From: SHLQ01 sp964451305
Lineage (GTDB): Bacteria; Actinomycetota; Acidimicrobiia; Acidimicrobiales; SHLQ01
Reading direction: 5' to 3'
Length of the DNA stretch: 64,000 nucleotides
NCBI GenBank assembly: GCA_964451305.1
Contig: CAYVHV010000003.1
Span: forward strand, 73,158 to 137,157
A model generated the notes under the pieces. It ran no database searches, was not told the DNA's origin, and was given only the letters and a program-made list of their open reading frames with translations. Positions 1 to 8,367 of the stretch are shown here, one piece after another; position 1 is the stretch's first letter, and every line of letters begins with the position of its first letter. The translations under genes were made by a program, and so were the position numbers.

Positions 1-764
1 CCGAGGATGCGGGTTGCAAATGGGATGCCGGACGAGAACGCTGCAAGACCTGAGGAGTCAGTGGTCCATACCTCGCACTGACCTTCCTGGAAGGCAGGGT
101 TGAGCTCGGCGTCAGACGCAAACTCAAGAGGCGTGAAGTCAATGCCACGGTCGGCAAAGGTTGCGTTGAGGTTGAGCAAGGTGGTCGTGCCGGTGAGAAC
201 GCAGATGGTCGCACCTGCCATGTCATCAATGCTCTGGATTGGGCTGTCATCAGCAACCATGAATCCCTGGCCATCGTAGAACGTGGTGTGCAGGAAGTTT
301 GCTTGCTCGTCGCCGTCACGTGAAGCAGTCCACGTGGTGTTACGGATGAGGACGTCGATGTCGCCACTCTGCAACGTTGGGAAACGTGCAGCAGCTTCGA
401 GTGCGGTTACCTCAACTGCCTCGGCATCGCCGAGAACTGCTGCTGCAACGACGCGGCAGAAGTCAACATCGAAGCCACCGAAGTTTCCGTCAGCGTCGGT
501 GATACCGAAGCCAGGAAGGGTGTCGTTGCCGCCACACTGGAGGATTCCAGCGTCTTGGACAGCCGCAAGGGTTCCGCCCTGTGTAGCGGTGACCTGCTCA
601 GCGTCGTCTTCGCCTTCTCCACCTTCGGTGTCTCCACCGTCGGTCTCTGCTGCGCTGTCGTCATCCCCGTCTGCCGAGTCAGCGCTGCTGCCGCATGCTG
701 CTGCAACCAACGTGATGGTGAGCAACATCGCAAGCAGCCGAAGCAACTTGTTTGTCTTAGTCAT
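1..764 (-). CDS. Amino-acid ABC transporter substrate-binding lipoprotein (3' part outside window)
   Basis: Reading the minus strand from ATG at 764 gives an open frame to the window edge (about 254 codons), so the C-terminal part is missing here. The start has a strong GGAGGGA ribosome site. Residues 1-24 form a lipoprotein signal ending LVAAAC, with Cys at about 24, followed by an Asp/Glu/Gly-rich linker to about residue 60. Then comes a periplasmic-binding fold typical of family 3 amino-acid receptors: a segment GFGITDADGNFGGFDVDFCR, then FPTLQSGDIDVLIRNTTWT and ICVLTGTTTLLNL. This resembles the general L-amino-acid receptor AapJ. It would sit outside the membrane and deliver an amino acid to a permease encoded beyond the window. 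Exact ligand unknown. Confidence 0.88.
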   Translation of the reverse strand, partial: MTKTNKLLRLLAMLLTITLVAAACGSSADSADGDDDSAAETDGGDTEGGEGEDDAEQVTATQGGTLAAVQDAGILQCGGNDTLPGFGITDADGNFGGFDVDFCRVVAAAVLGDAEAVEVTALEAAARFPTLQSGDIDVLIRNTTWTASRDGDEQANFLHTTFYDGQGFMVADDSPIQSIDDMAGATICVLTGTTTLLNLNATFADRGIDFTPLEFASDAELNPAFQEGQCEVWTTDSSGLAAFSSGIPFATRIL

Positions 765-834
765 TTGGATCTCTCCCTCCGTGCTCACTGCCACCGTTGG
801 CAGAGCTCACCCGAGGGTGAACCAGAGCGTCGAT

Positions 835-864
835 AACATAACTGACGAATTACCCCCGATACAA
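835..864 (-). promoter_or_regulatory. Putative promoter of the amino-acid binding protein gene
   Basis: On the minus strand a TTGTAT hexamer (plus positions 859-864) and TATGTT (835-840) are separated by 18 bases, lying about 70 bases upstream of the ATG at 764. The fit is moderate and there is no supporting data. A little further upstream the motif TCACCGAG and its complement occur three times (892-899, 912-919, 930-937), the last two forming an 8-bp inverted repeat. That could be an operator. Confidence 0.35.
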
Positions 865-1030
865 GGCACGTCGGCGGCTGTTGCACAGTTGTCACCGAGC
901 GGCAACAAACTTCGGTGAGCGCTCAGCCCCTCACCGAGGGCGATTATCTGGCCGAAATGCGGGGGTGGACGGGGCCTCGAAATGCTGAATTGGGCTCGTA
1001 AAGGAATCTCCTTTTCGAGAGCGACCTACG

Positions 1031-1774
1031 ATGTCGGCCATGGATGTCATCGACCTTTTGAAAAACCATCGTTCGATTCGCAAGTTCACCGAGGACCCGA
1101 TCGACGATGAACTCGTGGAGTCGATCATCTCCGCTGGCTTGTCGGCAGCAACGTCGTCGAACCTTCAAGGTTCGACGGTCATTCGAGTGCGCAATCCCGA
1201 GACCCGGGCTGCAATTGGCGAGCTCGCTGGTGGGCAGACCTATGTCGAGACCGCGGCGGTGTTCTTTGTTTGGTGCGCCGACCTTCATCGCTCGGCGGTT
1301 GCTTGTGAGATGGGCGGTGGTGAGTTTCACGGTGGAATGACCGAGCACTTCATCATTGCGGCCACCGACTGCGCCATCGCTGCACAGAACGCGGTTGTGG
1401 CGGCCGAATCGGTCGGTCTCGGTATCTGTTACATCGGCGGCATCCGCAACGACCCCGCCCAGATGACCGAACTTCTCTCCTTGCCTGATCAGGTCGTGCC
1501 GATATTCGGGCTGTGTCTCGGCTGGCCCGACCAGGATCCCGCCCTCAAGCCTCGCCTTCCATTGTCAGTGACGTTGAAAGAGGAGACCTACGACGAGAGC
1601 GCGGACCGCGACGGGATCTCGGCATACGACGAACAGATGCGTGAGTACTACCGCGAGCGCACCGATGGGAAAGTCGACCGAACCTGGTCGGCCGACATGT
1701 CTTCGCTCCTCGGTAAAGAGAGCAGGCCGCACATGTTGCCGTACCTCCACTCTCAAGGAATGGCCCAGCGCTAG
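1031..1774 (+). CDS. NfsA-like flavin nitroreductase
   Basis: A 247-residue protein with the nitroreductase-family N-terminus (LLKNHRSIRKFTEDPID, the usual R-S-x-R-x-F flavin phosphate-binding region), a central AATDCAIAAQNAVVAAESVGLG helix (in part) and a following GICYIGGIRNDP segment typical of NfsA/Frp proteins. Family members use FMN and NAD(P)H to reduce nitroaromatics, quinones or flavins in the cytoplasm; length matches the roughly 240-residue NfsA group. The gene stands alone and converges with trmL across a 45-bp tandem repeat. A second ATG at 1040 is an alternative start. Physiological substrate unknown. Confidence 0.85.
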   Translation: MSAMDVIDLLKNHRSIRKFTEDPIDDELVESIISAGLSAATSSNLQGSTVIRVRNPETRAAIGELAGGQTYVETAAVFFVWCADLHRSAVACEMGGGEFHGGMTEHFIIAATDCAIAAQNAVVAAESVGLGICYIGGIRNDPAQMTELLSLPDQVVPIFGLCLGWPDQDPALKPRLPLSVTLKEETYDESADRDGISAYDEQMREYYRERTDGKVDRTWSADMSSLLGKESRPHMLPYLHSQGMAQR

Positions 1775-1864
1775 CGCCTTAACGTCACCTCTGGGGTCTG
1801 ACCCTCCAGGTCATATTTACGCCTTAAGGTCACCTTTGGGGTCTGACCCTCCAGGTCATGTTTA
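1775..1864. repeat. Two tandem 45-bp repeats carrying a GGGGTCTGACCC core
   Basis: Unit one (1775-1819) and unit two (1820-1864) are both 45 bases, abut exactly and differ at only three positions. Each contains TGGGGTCTGACCCTCCAGG, an imperfect palindrome related to the GGGGTC-A-GACCC element found at 26133, 41197 and 57877. The pair fills nearly the whole gap between the convergent nitroreductase and trmL genes, where it may serve as a bidirectional terminator. Confidence 0.85.
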
Positions 1865-1867
1865 GGG

Positions 1868-2377
1868 CTAGTGGTCGAAGGGTGGTGCGCCGGGGGTTTC
1901 GCTGGTGGTCGCACCTGTGGCCGTAGCGCCGGCGAAGCCATGTTGACGCCAGGCTTCATAGACGACGACCGACACGGCATTTGCGAGATTCAGGCTCCGG
2001 TTGCCCGTTCGCATGGGGATAGCCAACTGGTTCTCGACCGGGAACTCGTCGAGCACCTCGGTTGGGAGTCCGCTGCGCTCGGCGCCGAACACGAATACGG
2101 CGTCGTGCTCGAAGTCGACCGTGTCGTATCGGCGGGTCGACGACGAAGAGAAGGTGTACGTCGGACCGGGCAACGCCTGTTGGGCCGCCGCAAAATCTGG
2201 ATGGACGGTGAGTTCGGCGAGCTCGTGATAGTCGAGGCCACCTCGCTTCAGCAGCTTGTCATCGAGCGAGAAACCCAAGGGTTCGACGAGATGGAGGGAC
2301 GCCCCGGCGTTCGCACACAACCGGATGATGTTGCCGGTGTTTGGAGCGATCTCAGGGTGGACGAGGACGACGTGCAT
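1868..2377 (-). CDS. trmL: tRNA (cytidine(34)-2'-O)-methyltransferase TrmL
   Basis: A 169-residue SPOUT-class RNA methyltransferase. All three knot motifs are visible: PEIAPNTGNIIRLCANAGA at the N-terminus, FGAERSGLP in the middle and NLANAVSVVVYEAW near the C-terminus, the order seen in TrmL/YibK. The family methylates the 2'-OH of the wobble base of tRNA-Leu isoacceptors using SAM. The start is ATG at 2377 because the family N-terminus MHVVLVHPEIAPNTG begins there; the longer upstream frame has no similarity. The C-terminal 20 or so residues are Ala/Thr/Pro-rich and probably disordered. It diverges from the selenoprotein gene with only 33 bases between the starts. Confidence 0.9.
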   Translation of the reverse strand: MHVVLVHPEIAPNTGNIIRLCANAGASLHLVEPLGFSLDDKLLKRGGLDYHELAELTVHPDFAAAQQALPGPTYTFSSSSTRRYDTVDFEHDAVFVFGAERSGLPTEVLDEFPVENQLAIPMRTGNRSLNLANAVSVVVYEAWRQHGFAGATATGATTSETPGAPPFDH

Positions 2378-2410
2378 TACCGCGCACGTTAGATGCTGTA
2401 GAACTGCGGT

Positions 2411-2992
2411 GTGGACAAGCCGCTCGATCGCAGTCGTTCTTTCATCTCCATGGTGCCCGATGAACAATGGGTGGAGACCGACGGTCTCGCCGAGCACTAC
2501 GACGATGTCGTCGACGCTGAGTACAGCCGCATCGACAACATCATGGCGATCCATTCGCTCAACCCTCGGGCGCTCATCGCGCACAACACTCTGTACCAGT
2601 CGGCCATGGCCGGAACAGCGTCGCTGCGCAAGGTCGAACGCGAGCTCATCGCCTTTGTCGTGTCATTCGAGAACCGTTGCCACTATTGAATGGTCCATCA
2701 CGGGCGCGGTCTGCGCCGGCTGCTCAAAGACGACGGGCTCTACGCTCAGATAACGAATGATTGGCGGACCGCTGAGCTATCAGAGTCCCGAAGGGCAATG
2801 CTCGACTATTCGGTGAAGCTCACCCACACCCCAGGAGACATGGTCGCAACCGACGTAGAAACGCTTCGCGGCCACGGCTTCTCAGACCGAGACATTCTCG
2901 ACATCACCGAAGTCGTCTCCTACTACGCCTATGTCAACCGCATCGCTGACGGCTTGGGTGTACAAACTGAATCGTGGATACCCGACGAGTAG
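2411..2992 (+). CDS. AhpD-like peroxidase-related protein with in-frame TGA read as selenocysteine
   Basis: Two abutting same-frame ORFs join through TGA at 2687-2689 into one 193-residue protein of the carboxymuconolactone decarboxylase/AhpD family. AhpD uses a Glu plus a C-x-x-C-x-x-x-H redox site; here the segment around the TGA reads N-R-C-H-Y-[TGA]-M-V-H-H-G, so the TGA falls exactly on the second Cys and the His at +4 is kept, giving C-x-x-U-x-x-x-H. An upstream ERELIAF supplies the usual Glu. A hairpin with a GGTCT loop follows at the SECIS position. The C-terminal half (LDITEVVSYYAYVNRIADGLG) is also typical of the family. Start GTG 2411; ATG 2450 is possible. Likely role: hydroperoxide or thiol redox chemistry. 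No sel genes lie in the window. If TGA were a real stop this would be a pseudogene, but both halves are intact and in frame. Confidence 0.85.
2703..2717 (+). promoter_or_regulatory. Candidate bacterial SECIS hairpin
   Basis: Immediately after the in-frame TGA (2687-2689) the mRNA can form a 5-bp stem GGCGC/GCGCC around a GGTCT loop, with one more C-G pair outside a mismatch. The loop begins 18 bases after the TGA. As I recall the E. coli fdhF element, its GGUCU loop also begins 18 bases after the UGA and in the same codon phase (GGU CUG, seven codons on). The match in loop sequence, spacing and phase is the main evidence for selenocysteine insertion. Confidence 0.75.
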
Positions 2993-3077
2993 GTCCGTCC
3001 TCTGTCTCTCAGGGATTTTGACCACGGACCATGACGGCGGTCTCGCTCGCGTTCGTTCGAGCAGCTAGGTTCGGCAC

Positions 3078-3779
3078 ATGGAAATCTCGAACTCGTTCAC
3101 CGTCGACGCACCCATCAACGAGGCCTGGGAGTTACTCACCGACATTCCCGAGATCGCTCCGTGTCTGCCGGGAGCCAAGCTGACAAGTGCTGAGGACGGC
3201 GTGTACTCCGGTGGCATCAAGATCAAGGTTGGCCCCGTCACCGCGGAGTACAAGGGCTCCGCAGAGTTCGTCGAACGCGACGAGGCAAGCCGCAAGGTCG
3301 TCATCAGCGGGAAGGGTCGCGACACCCGCGGCGCAGGAAATGCTCAGGCGTTGATCACCGCCCAGATGACACCCGTCGGCGAACAGACCCAAGTCGACAT
3401 CCTCACCGACCTGAAGGTGTCCGGCAAGGTTGCGCAATTCGGCCGTGGCGTGATGCAGGACGTCTCCACCAAGTTGATCGGACAGTTCGTCGACTGCGTC
3501 GAAAAGAAGATTAAGGCTGCTGGCGAACCGGAGGTCGAGGCGGCGCCTCTCGCCGCAGCCGCTGCGGCGAACACCACCACACAGGATGCGTCAGCACCCA
3601 CAGAACCGAGTTCGTCCGGACCGGCCGCCGATGCCAAAGACGATTCCGATGACGTTCTCGACCTTGGCAACATCGGCCTCGGTAGCGTCGTTGCAAAGCA
3701 AGCCGCCCCCGTCGTTGGTGCCCTCGCCGCGATCTGGTTGCTGCTCAAGTTCTTCCGTCGCGGCTCGAGCGAGAGCTAA
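3078..3779 (+). CDS. CoxG-like SRPBCC protein with C-terminal membrane anchor
   Basis: A 233-residue protein. Residues 1-145 form a carbon-monoxide-dehydrogenase subunit G (CoxG/SRPBCC) domain: FTVDAPINEAWELLTDIPEI, then CLPGAKL, YSGGIKIKVGPVTAEYKG and a C-terminal helix with GRGVMQDVSTKLIGQFVDC. An Ala/Thr/Ser-rich linker (about 155-200) follows, then a single membrane helix (VVGALAAIWLLLKFF) and a basic tail RRGSSES. In Oligotropha, CoxG helps recruit CO dehydrogenase to the membrane, and the anchor fits such a role. No CO dehydrogenase subunits are present in this window, and many actinobacteria carry orphan copies. The thiamine-diphosphate enzyme gene starts 27 bases downstream. Confidence 0.85.
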   Translation: MEISNSFTVDAPINEAWELLTDIPEIAPCLPGAKLTSAEDGVYSGGIKIKVGPVTAEYKGSAEFVERDEASRKVVISGKGRDTRGAGNAQALITAQMTPVGEQTQVDILTDLKVSGKVAQFGRGVMQDVSTKLIGQFVDCVEKKIKAAGEPEVEAAPLAAAAAANTTTQDASAPTEPSSSGPAADAKDDSDDVLDLGNIGLGSVVAKQAAPVVGALAAIWLLLKFFRRGSSES

Positions 3780-3806
3780 CAGAAGGCACCTGAGGGCGAT
3801 ACCACT

Positions 3807-5450
3807 ATGAGCCTTCTAGGCGGGCACCTGCTCGTACGTTGTCTCGAAGCGCAGGGCATCACCACCGGGTTTGGCGTGCCCGGCGAGAGCTACCTCGATG
3901 TGCTCGACGGGCTCTACGAGTCACCGATCTCTTTCATTGGGTGTCGCCAAGAAGGAGGTGCTGCATATGCCGCGTCGGCGTGGGGCCGCCTGACCGGGGA
4001 GCCCGGAATCGCATTCGTCACCCGCGGACCTGGCGCGACCAACGCATCCGTCGGCCTACACACCGCAATGCAGGACTCATCACCAATGATCCTTTTCGTG
4101 GGGCAGGCGAGTCTCGAACATCTCGGCCGCGAAGCCTTCCAAGAGGTGGACTATCGGGCGTTCTTCGGTCCGCTGGTGAAGTGGGCGACTCAGATCGAGT
4201 CGGCGGATCGGATTCCCGAGATCGTGAGCCGAGCGTTCTCGACCGCAATGTCCGGTCGGCCAGGGCCGGTCGTCGTGGCCCTCCCCGAGGGCGTTCTCTC
4301 GGTGGAGACAGACGCGCCGCCCGGCCGGGCGGTCGCCATTGCCGAACCAGCGCCATCGGCAGAAGCTGTCGCTTCGATAGCCGAATTGCTGAACGGCAGC
4401 GAGCGCCCGATCATCATCGCCGGTGTGCTTCGAGGTTCGGTCGATAACCGTGAGCGGCTGCAAGCATTCGCCGAGACAAATCACGTACCCGTCATTGCAT
4501 CGTTTCGAAGCAATGATGTGATCGACAACCATTCGACCAGTTACGTCGGCGACGCTGGAGTCGGGATGGTCCCACACGTCGAACGGCTACTCACCGAAGC
4601 CGACCTGATCATCGCGGTCGATGTCCGCTTCGACGAGATGATGACAAAGGCATACACGCTCTTCGAGATGCCGGATCCGTCTCAGCGAATCGTCCACGTC
4701 CATCCGAGCGACGGCGAACTCGGCAAGATCGTTCAGCCGGAGATCGCAGTCCAGTCCACGAGCCGACACTTTTGGCAGGCGCTCGCCGCACGCGAGCTCA
4801 CCACTCCGGCAGGCCGCATCGAATGGCTCGAGCGCGGCCGGGCGAGTCAGGTCGCTGCACTTCAGGCACCGCCTCAACCCGGCGACCTCGACATGGCCGA
4901 GATCATGCTGTGGCTCCAAGACCACCTGCCAGCCGATGTGATCATCACGAACGGTGCTGGCAACTTTGCTGCCTGGCCGAACAAATTTTTCGCGTTCGGT
5001 CCCGATGCTCGCCTCCTCGCTCCCGAGAGTGGGTCGATGGGGTACGGCCTTCCGGCTGCGATAGCCGCCAAGGTCTCCGAACCATCTCGGACGGTCGTGG
5101 CCTTTGTTGGTGACGGCGAGTTTCAAATGACGATCCAAGAGTTGGCGACGGCCACTCAGGTGGGAGCGCAGCCGATCGTGTTGGTATTCAACAACGGCAC
5201 GTATGGAACGATCCGCATGCATCAAGAGCGGACGTATCCAGCCCGCGTGAGCGGCACCGACATCGTGAACCCCGACTTCGTCGCTATTGGAAAGGCGAAC
5301 GGATTTCACTCGGAACGAGTCGAACACACCGCTGACTTCGCTGCGGCGTTTATGCGAGCGGAGGAGTCCACTACCGGTGCGGTGCTCGAGCTGATGCTCG
5401 CACCAGACCAGCTGACAGCAACGCTGTCGGTAGATGACCTGCGCGGATAA
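3807..5450 (+). CDS. Thiamine-diphosphate-dependent enzyme, acetolactate-synthase-like
   Basis: A 547-residue protein with the three-domain layout of the POX/ALS superfamily. The N-terminal PYR domain has the catalytic Glu in CRQEGGAAYAASAWGRLTG and the RGPGATNASVGLHTAMQDS loop. A central domain follows (about 190-330). The C-terminal PP domain carries the Mg-diphosphate motif starting GDGEFQMTIQELATATQ and ending VFNNGTYGTIRMHQER. Relatives include acetolactate synthase, benzoylformate decarboxylase and sulfoacetaldehyde acetyltransferase. No regulatory subunit (ilvN) is adjacent, so a catabolic rather than biosynthetic role is likelier, but the substrate cannot be read from sequence. It sits between coxG-like and an oligopeptide-type importer. 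Confidence 0.85.
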   Translation: MSLLGGHLLVRCLEAQGITTGFGVPGESYLDVLDGLYESPISFIGCRQEGGAAYAASAWGRLTGEPGIAFVTRGPGATNASVGLHTAMQDSSPMILFVGQASLEHLGREAFQEVDYRAFFGPLVKWATQIESADRIPEIVSRAFSTAMSGRPGPVVVALPEGVLSVETDAPPGRAVAIAEPAPSAEAVASIAELLNGSERPIIIAGVLRGSVDNRERLQAFAETNHVPVIASFRSNDVIDNHSTSYVGDAGVGMVPHVERLLTEADLIIAVDVRFDEMMTKAYTLFEMPDPSQRIVHVHPSDGELGKIVQPEIAVQSTSRHFWQALAARELTTPAGRIEWLERGRASQVAALQAPPQPGDLDMAEIMLWLQDHLPADVIITNGAGNFAAWPNKFFAFGPDARLLAPESGSMGYGLPAAIAAKVSEPSRTVVAFVGDGEFQMTIQELATATQVGAQPIVLVFNNGTYGTIRMHQERTYPARVSGTDIVNPDFVAIGKANGFHSERVEHTADFAAAFMRAEESTTGAVLELMLAPDQLTATLSVDDLRG

Positions 5451-5563
5451 CGGTCGAACAATGCTCTACGCTTTGCAAAGTTACCACTGGGTAAGCGAGC
5501 ATAATGAGGGATTCGGCAGCTGTCGGTACGTGCAGAAGCTGTCGCAATAGAAGGGGAACCGTC

Positions 5564-7363
5564 ATGGGAGACGTGAAATTGCGAGTCGAAACTGGGGACA
5601 TCGAACGCAATGGATCGAAACGTTTGGCACGGCTCGTTGCTGTTCTGCTCGCGTTCGCGCTGATCGCGGCAGCCTGTGGGGGTGGCTCGACGGAGAGCGA
5701 TTCCGGCGCGGCTGATACCGGAGCTGGCGACGATGGTGGGTCCGAGGCCGAAGCCGAAGGCGACGCTGACGAGGAGTCCCGCGTCGACGAAAGCGCCGAT
5801 GGCTCCGACGTCGCGTCCGCATCTGAGCTCGAAGAAATTGAGACGGGCGGAACCATCCGCATCGGGCTTCAGACCGAAGCCGACACGCTCAATCCAACCA
5901 ACACTCCGCTGAATAGGGCACCGACGCTCATCGCCACGGCCATCTTCGACACCATCGTCGTGATCGATGCCGACGGCCAGTGGCAGAACAACCTGTCCGA
6001 AAGCTGGACACCAAGCGATGACTTCACCTCTTGGGAAATGACCCTTCGAGACGGAATCCAGTTCAGCGACGGCGAAACCCTGAACGCCGACGCGGTGATC
6101 CGGACCGCCGAGGCATTCTTTGCTGATCCGCTCACGTCGTTGGTCTTTAAGCCGGCGTTCGCAACCGAAGTGCCATTCGAGAAGGTCGATGACCTGACGG
6201 TTCGCTTCAACGCGAGTGGCCCGAACACGCAGCTGCCGAGCTTCTTTGCCGAGCAGGTCGGGATGATTGGTTCACCAGCGTGGCTCGATGCCCGCGATGC
6301 AGATCCAAGTCTCGATCAGTTGCCGGTCGGCGCTGGCCCATACCGCATCGACGAACGGATCCAGGATCAGATCACCGTGCTCGTGCCGAACGAGAACTAC
6401 TGGAACCAAGACGCCGCGCCGATTCTCGATCGCATCGAGCTGATCACCGATCAGGCAGGCTCCGACACCCAGCGCGTCGACGGCCTGCTCTCGGGCGATC
6501 TCGATCTCACCCACAACACCGACGCCGAATCGATCCTGCGGCTTCGCGAAGAAGGCGACTCGATCACCCGCATCGAGGATCAATCGGGCGAAGAGTTCTT
6601 CATGCTCCTCAACGCACAGGTCGCGCCCTTCGACGACATTCGAATCCGCGAAGCTGCCACGCTTGCGTTCCCGCAGGCCGAGTACGACGAGTTCATCAAC
6701 GAAGGCACCGCACTGCAGGCAAACTCGCTGTTCTCGAGCGACACGCCGTGGCATGTTCCAGACATCGTCCAGGTCGGTGACGCTCCCGAACTCGCGGCGC
6801 CACTCGTCGAGTCGTACTGCGCCGATGTGCCCGATCAGTGCACCGATGGCCGAGTCAACATCGAGTACCAGCACGATGTCAGCGATGCCTTGTCCCGCAT
6901 GGCCACCATCGTCGGCGATTCCTGGTCAGAGTTCTTCAACATCGATCTCCAAGTCGTGCCGAACGATCAGCACATCAACGAGGTAACCCTCGGTGCCTAC
7001 GACGCAGCGACGTGGCGCTACCACGGCTTCGCCGACCCCGACATCGACTCGATCTTCCTCAGCTGCTCGACGATCGGTGCACTGTCAATCAACTTCTCTC
7101 GCAACTGCAACGAAGAGCGCGATGCACTCTTCGAACAGCAGCGAGCGACGACGGACTTCGATGAGCGTTACGCCATCTGGACCGAGATCCAAGAGAACCT
7201 GCGGGACTCGTTCCAGTACATCACGATCACACACACCAACTGGACCGTCGGCGCTGCCGACAACATCGGTGGCTTGTGTGATGCAACCTCGCCGGAGGGT
7301 GCGGTGCTCCCATGTCAGAGCAGCGGAGTCTTCCGCCTTCAGCACCTGTTCCTCACCAACTAG
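5564..7363 (+). CDS. Peptide/nickel-type ABC transporter substrate-binding lipoprotein (SBP family 5)
   Basis: A 599-residue lipoprotein: basic N-terminus, hydrophobic segment and lipobox LIAAAC at about residues 29-34, then an acidic Asp/Glu/Ser linker to about residue 85. The mature domain has family 5 features: GGTIRIGLQTEADTLNPTNT, a LSESWTPSDDFTSWEMTLRDG strand pair (in part), FSDGETLNADAVI, and VGAGPYRIDERI in the middle. Start ATG 5564 follows AAGGGGAA. First gene of the five-gene importer; a gap of 50 bases separates it from the first permease. It would bind peptides or another solute outside the membrane. The acidic linker is shared with the other two binding lipoproteins in this window. 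Confidence 0.9.
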   Translation: MGDVKLRVETGDIERNGSKRLARLVAVLLAFALIAAACGGGSTESDSGAADTGAGDDGGSEAEAEGDADEESRVDESADGSDVASASELEEIETGGTIRIGLQTEADTLNPTNTPLNRAPTLIATAIFDTIVVIDADGQWQNNLSESWTPSDDFTSWEMTLRDGIQFSDGETLNADAVIRTAEAFFADPLTSLVFKPAFATEVPFEKVDDLTVRFNASGPNTQLPSFFAEQVGMIGSPAWLDARDADPSLDQLPVGAGPYRIDERIQDQITVLVPNENYWNQDAAPILDRIELITDQAGSDTQRVDGLLSGDLDLTHNTDAESILRLREEGDSITRIEDQSGEEFFMLLNAQVAPFDDIRIREAATLAFPQAEYDEFINEGTALQANSLFSSDTPWHVPDIVQVGDAPELAAPLVESYCADVPDQCTDGRVNIEYQHDVSDALSRMATIVGDSWSEFFNIDLQVVPNDQHINEVTLGAYDAATWRYHGFADPDIDSIFLSCSTIGALSINFSRNCNEERDALFEQQRATTDFDERYAIWTEIQENLRDSFQYITITHTNWTVGAADNIGGLCDATSPEGAVLPCQSSGVFRLQHLFLTN

Positions 7364-7413
7364 AACGTCGGACGGGCCAAAGACGTATCGCTGGGTAAGG
7401 GGAGCACGAGTTC

Positions 7414-8367
7414 GTGAAGTTTGTCGTCGGCAGGTTGGTACAGATGGTGCTCGTCGTGCTGTCGGTGACGCTGCTCGCGTTCGCGGCCCTCAACTTTCTC
7501 GGCGATCCGTTGTTCAACATTCTGGGTGCGATCGCCGATGAAGCGTCGGGTCCAGAGTTTGACGAGGTGCGGGCACAGGCCCGAGCGGAGTACAACCTCG
7601 ACGAACCGTTCTTTGTTCGCTACGGCCTATGGCTCGGCGATATGGCTCAGGGCGACTTCGGCCGCAGTTTTGCCAACGGTACGACGGTGAGTGAGGAGCT
7701 CGGGCGTCAACTACCCGTGACGATCCAGCTGATGGTCTATGCGCAGGTGCTGTCGCTTCTGATCTCGGTGCCGTGGGCAATGTGGTCGGCGTCCAAGGCC
7801 TACAAGGCGGTAGACAAGGCCAGCACGGTGGTGTCGTTCGGGATGCTCGGCATTCCGGTGTTTGCGTTGTCGGTCATTGCCTTCTGGCTCTTCGCCGTGC
7901 GTTGGAACATCTTCCCGACCCGGTTCGATGGCGAAACGATCCGGACCCGACTCGTCTCCATGTTCTTGCCCGCAGCAGTACTCGCAGTGCCGCTCATCGC
8001 GACCTATCAACGCTTGCTCCGCACCGACCTCATCTCCACGCTCCAAGAGGACTTCATCGCGGTCGCACGAGCCAAGGGCTTACCGCAGTGGCAAGTCCTT
8101 TTTCGTCACGCATTACGGCCCTCGCTCTTCTCGATGCTCACGGTGTTCGGTATTCAGACCGGCGCGCTGATCGGTGGCTCATTGATCGTCGAGAGCTACT
8201 TCAGCGTCCCGGGTATCGGCGCTGGAGTCGTCGAAGCAATCATTCGGGATGACTTCCCAGTTGTGCTCGCGATCGTCGTCGTCGTCACGGTGATCTTCGT
8301 CGTCGTGAACTTCCTCGTCGACTTGCTCTACAGCTTCCTCGATCCTCGGGTGCAGCTCGATGGCTGA
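7414..8367 (+). CDS. Peptide-type ABC transporter permease (DppB family)
   Basis: A 317-residue inner-membrane permease beginning MKFVVGRLVQMVLVVLSVTL, with the DppB-type N-terminal signature, a periplasmic loop (DEVRAQARAEYNLDEPFFVRYGLWLGDMAQGDFGRS region, residues about 50-90) and six predicted helices. The EAA loop that contacts the ATPases is at about 205-225 (DFIAVARAKGLPQWQVLFRH). GTG start preceded by AAGGGGAGC. The last 8 bases overlap the next permease, indicating translational coupling. With the next gene it forms the heterodimeric channel of the importer. Confidence 0.92.
   Translation: MKFVVGRLVQMVLVVLSVTLLAFAALNFLGDPLFNILGAIADEASGPEFDEVRAQARAEYNLDEPFFVRYGLWLGDMAQGDFGRSFANGTTVSEELGRQLPVTIQLMVYAQVLSLLISVPWAMWSASKAYKAVDKASTVVSFGMLGIPVFALSVIAFWLFAVRWNIFPTRFDGETIRTRLVSMFLPAAVLAVPLIATYQRLLRTDLISTLQEDFIAVARAKGLPQWQVLFRHALRPSLFSMLTVFGIQTGALIGGSLIVESYFSVPGIGAGVVEAIIRDDFPVVLAIVVVVTVIFVVVNFLVDLLYSFLDPRVQLDG

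Noticed and set aside
283..918. Plus-strand ORF at the left edge
   Set aside because: The minus strand encodes a clear lipoprotein binding protein through the same region; the plus ORF is low-complexity shadow.
2411..2992. Reading the AhpD-like locus as a pseudogene or two separate genes
   Set aside because: Both halves are intact, in the same frame and abut at a TGA exactly on the redox Cys position, with a SECIS-like hairpin at the right distance.
4587..5327. Minus-strand ORF of 246 codons within the TPP enzyme gene
   Set aside because: Antisense shadow of a well-conserved gene.
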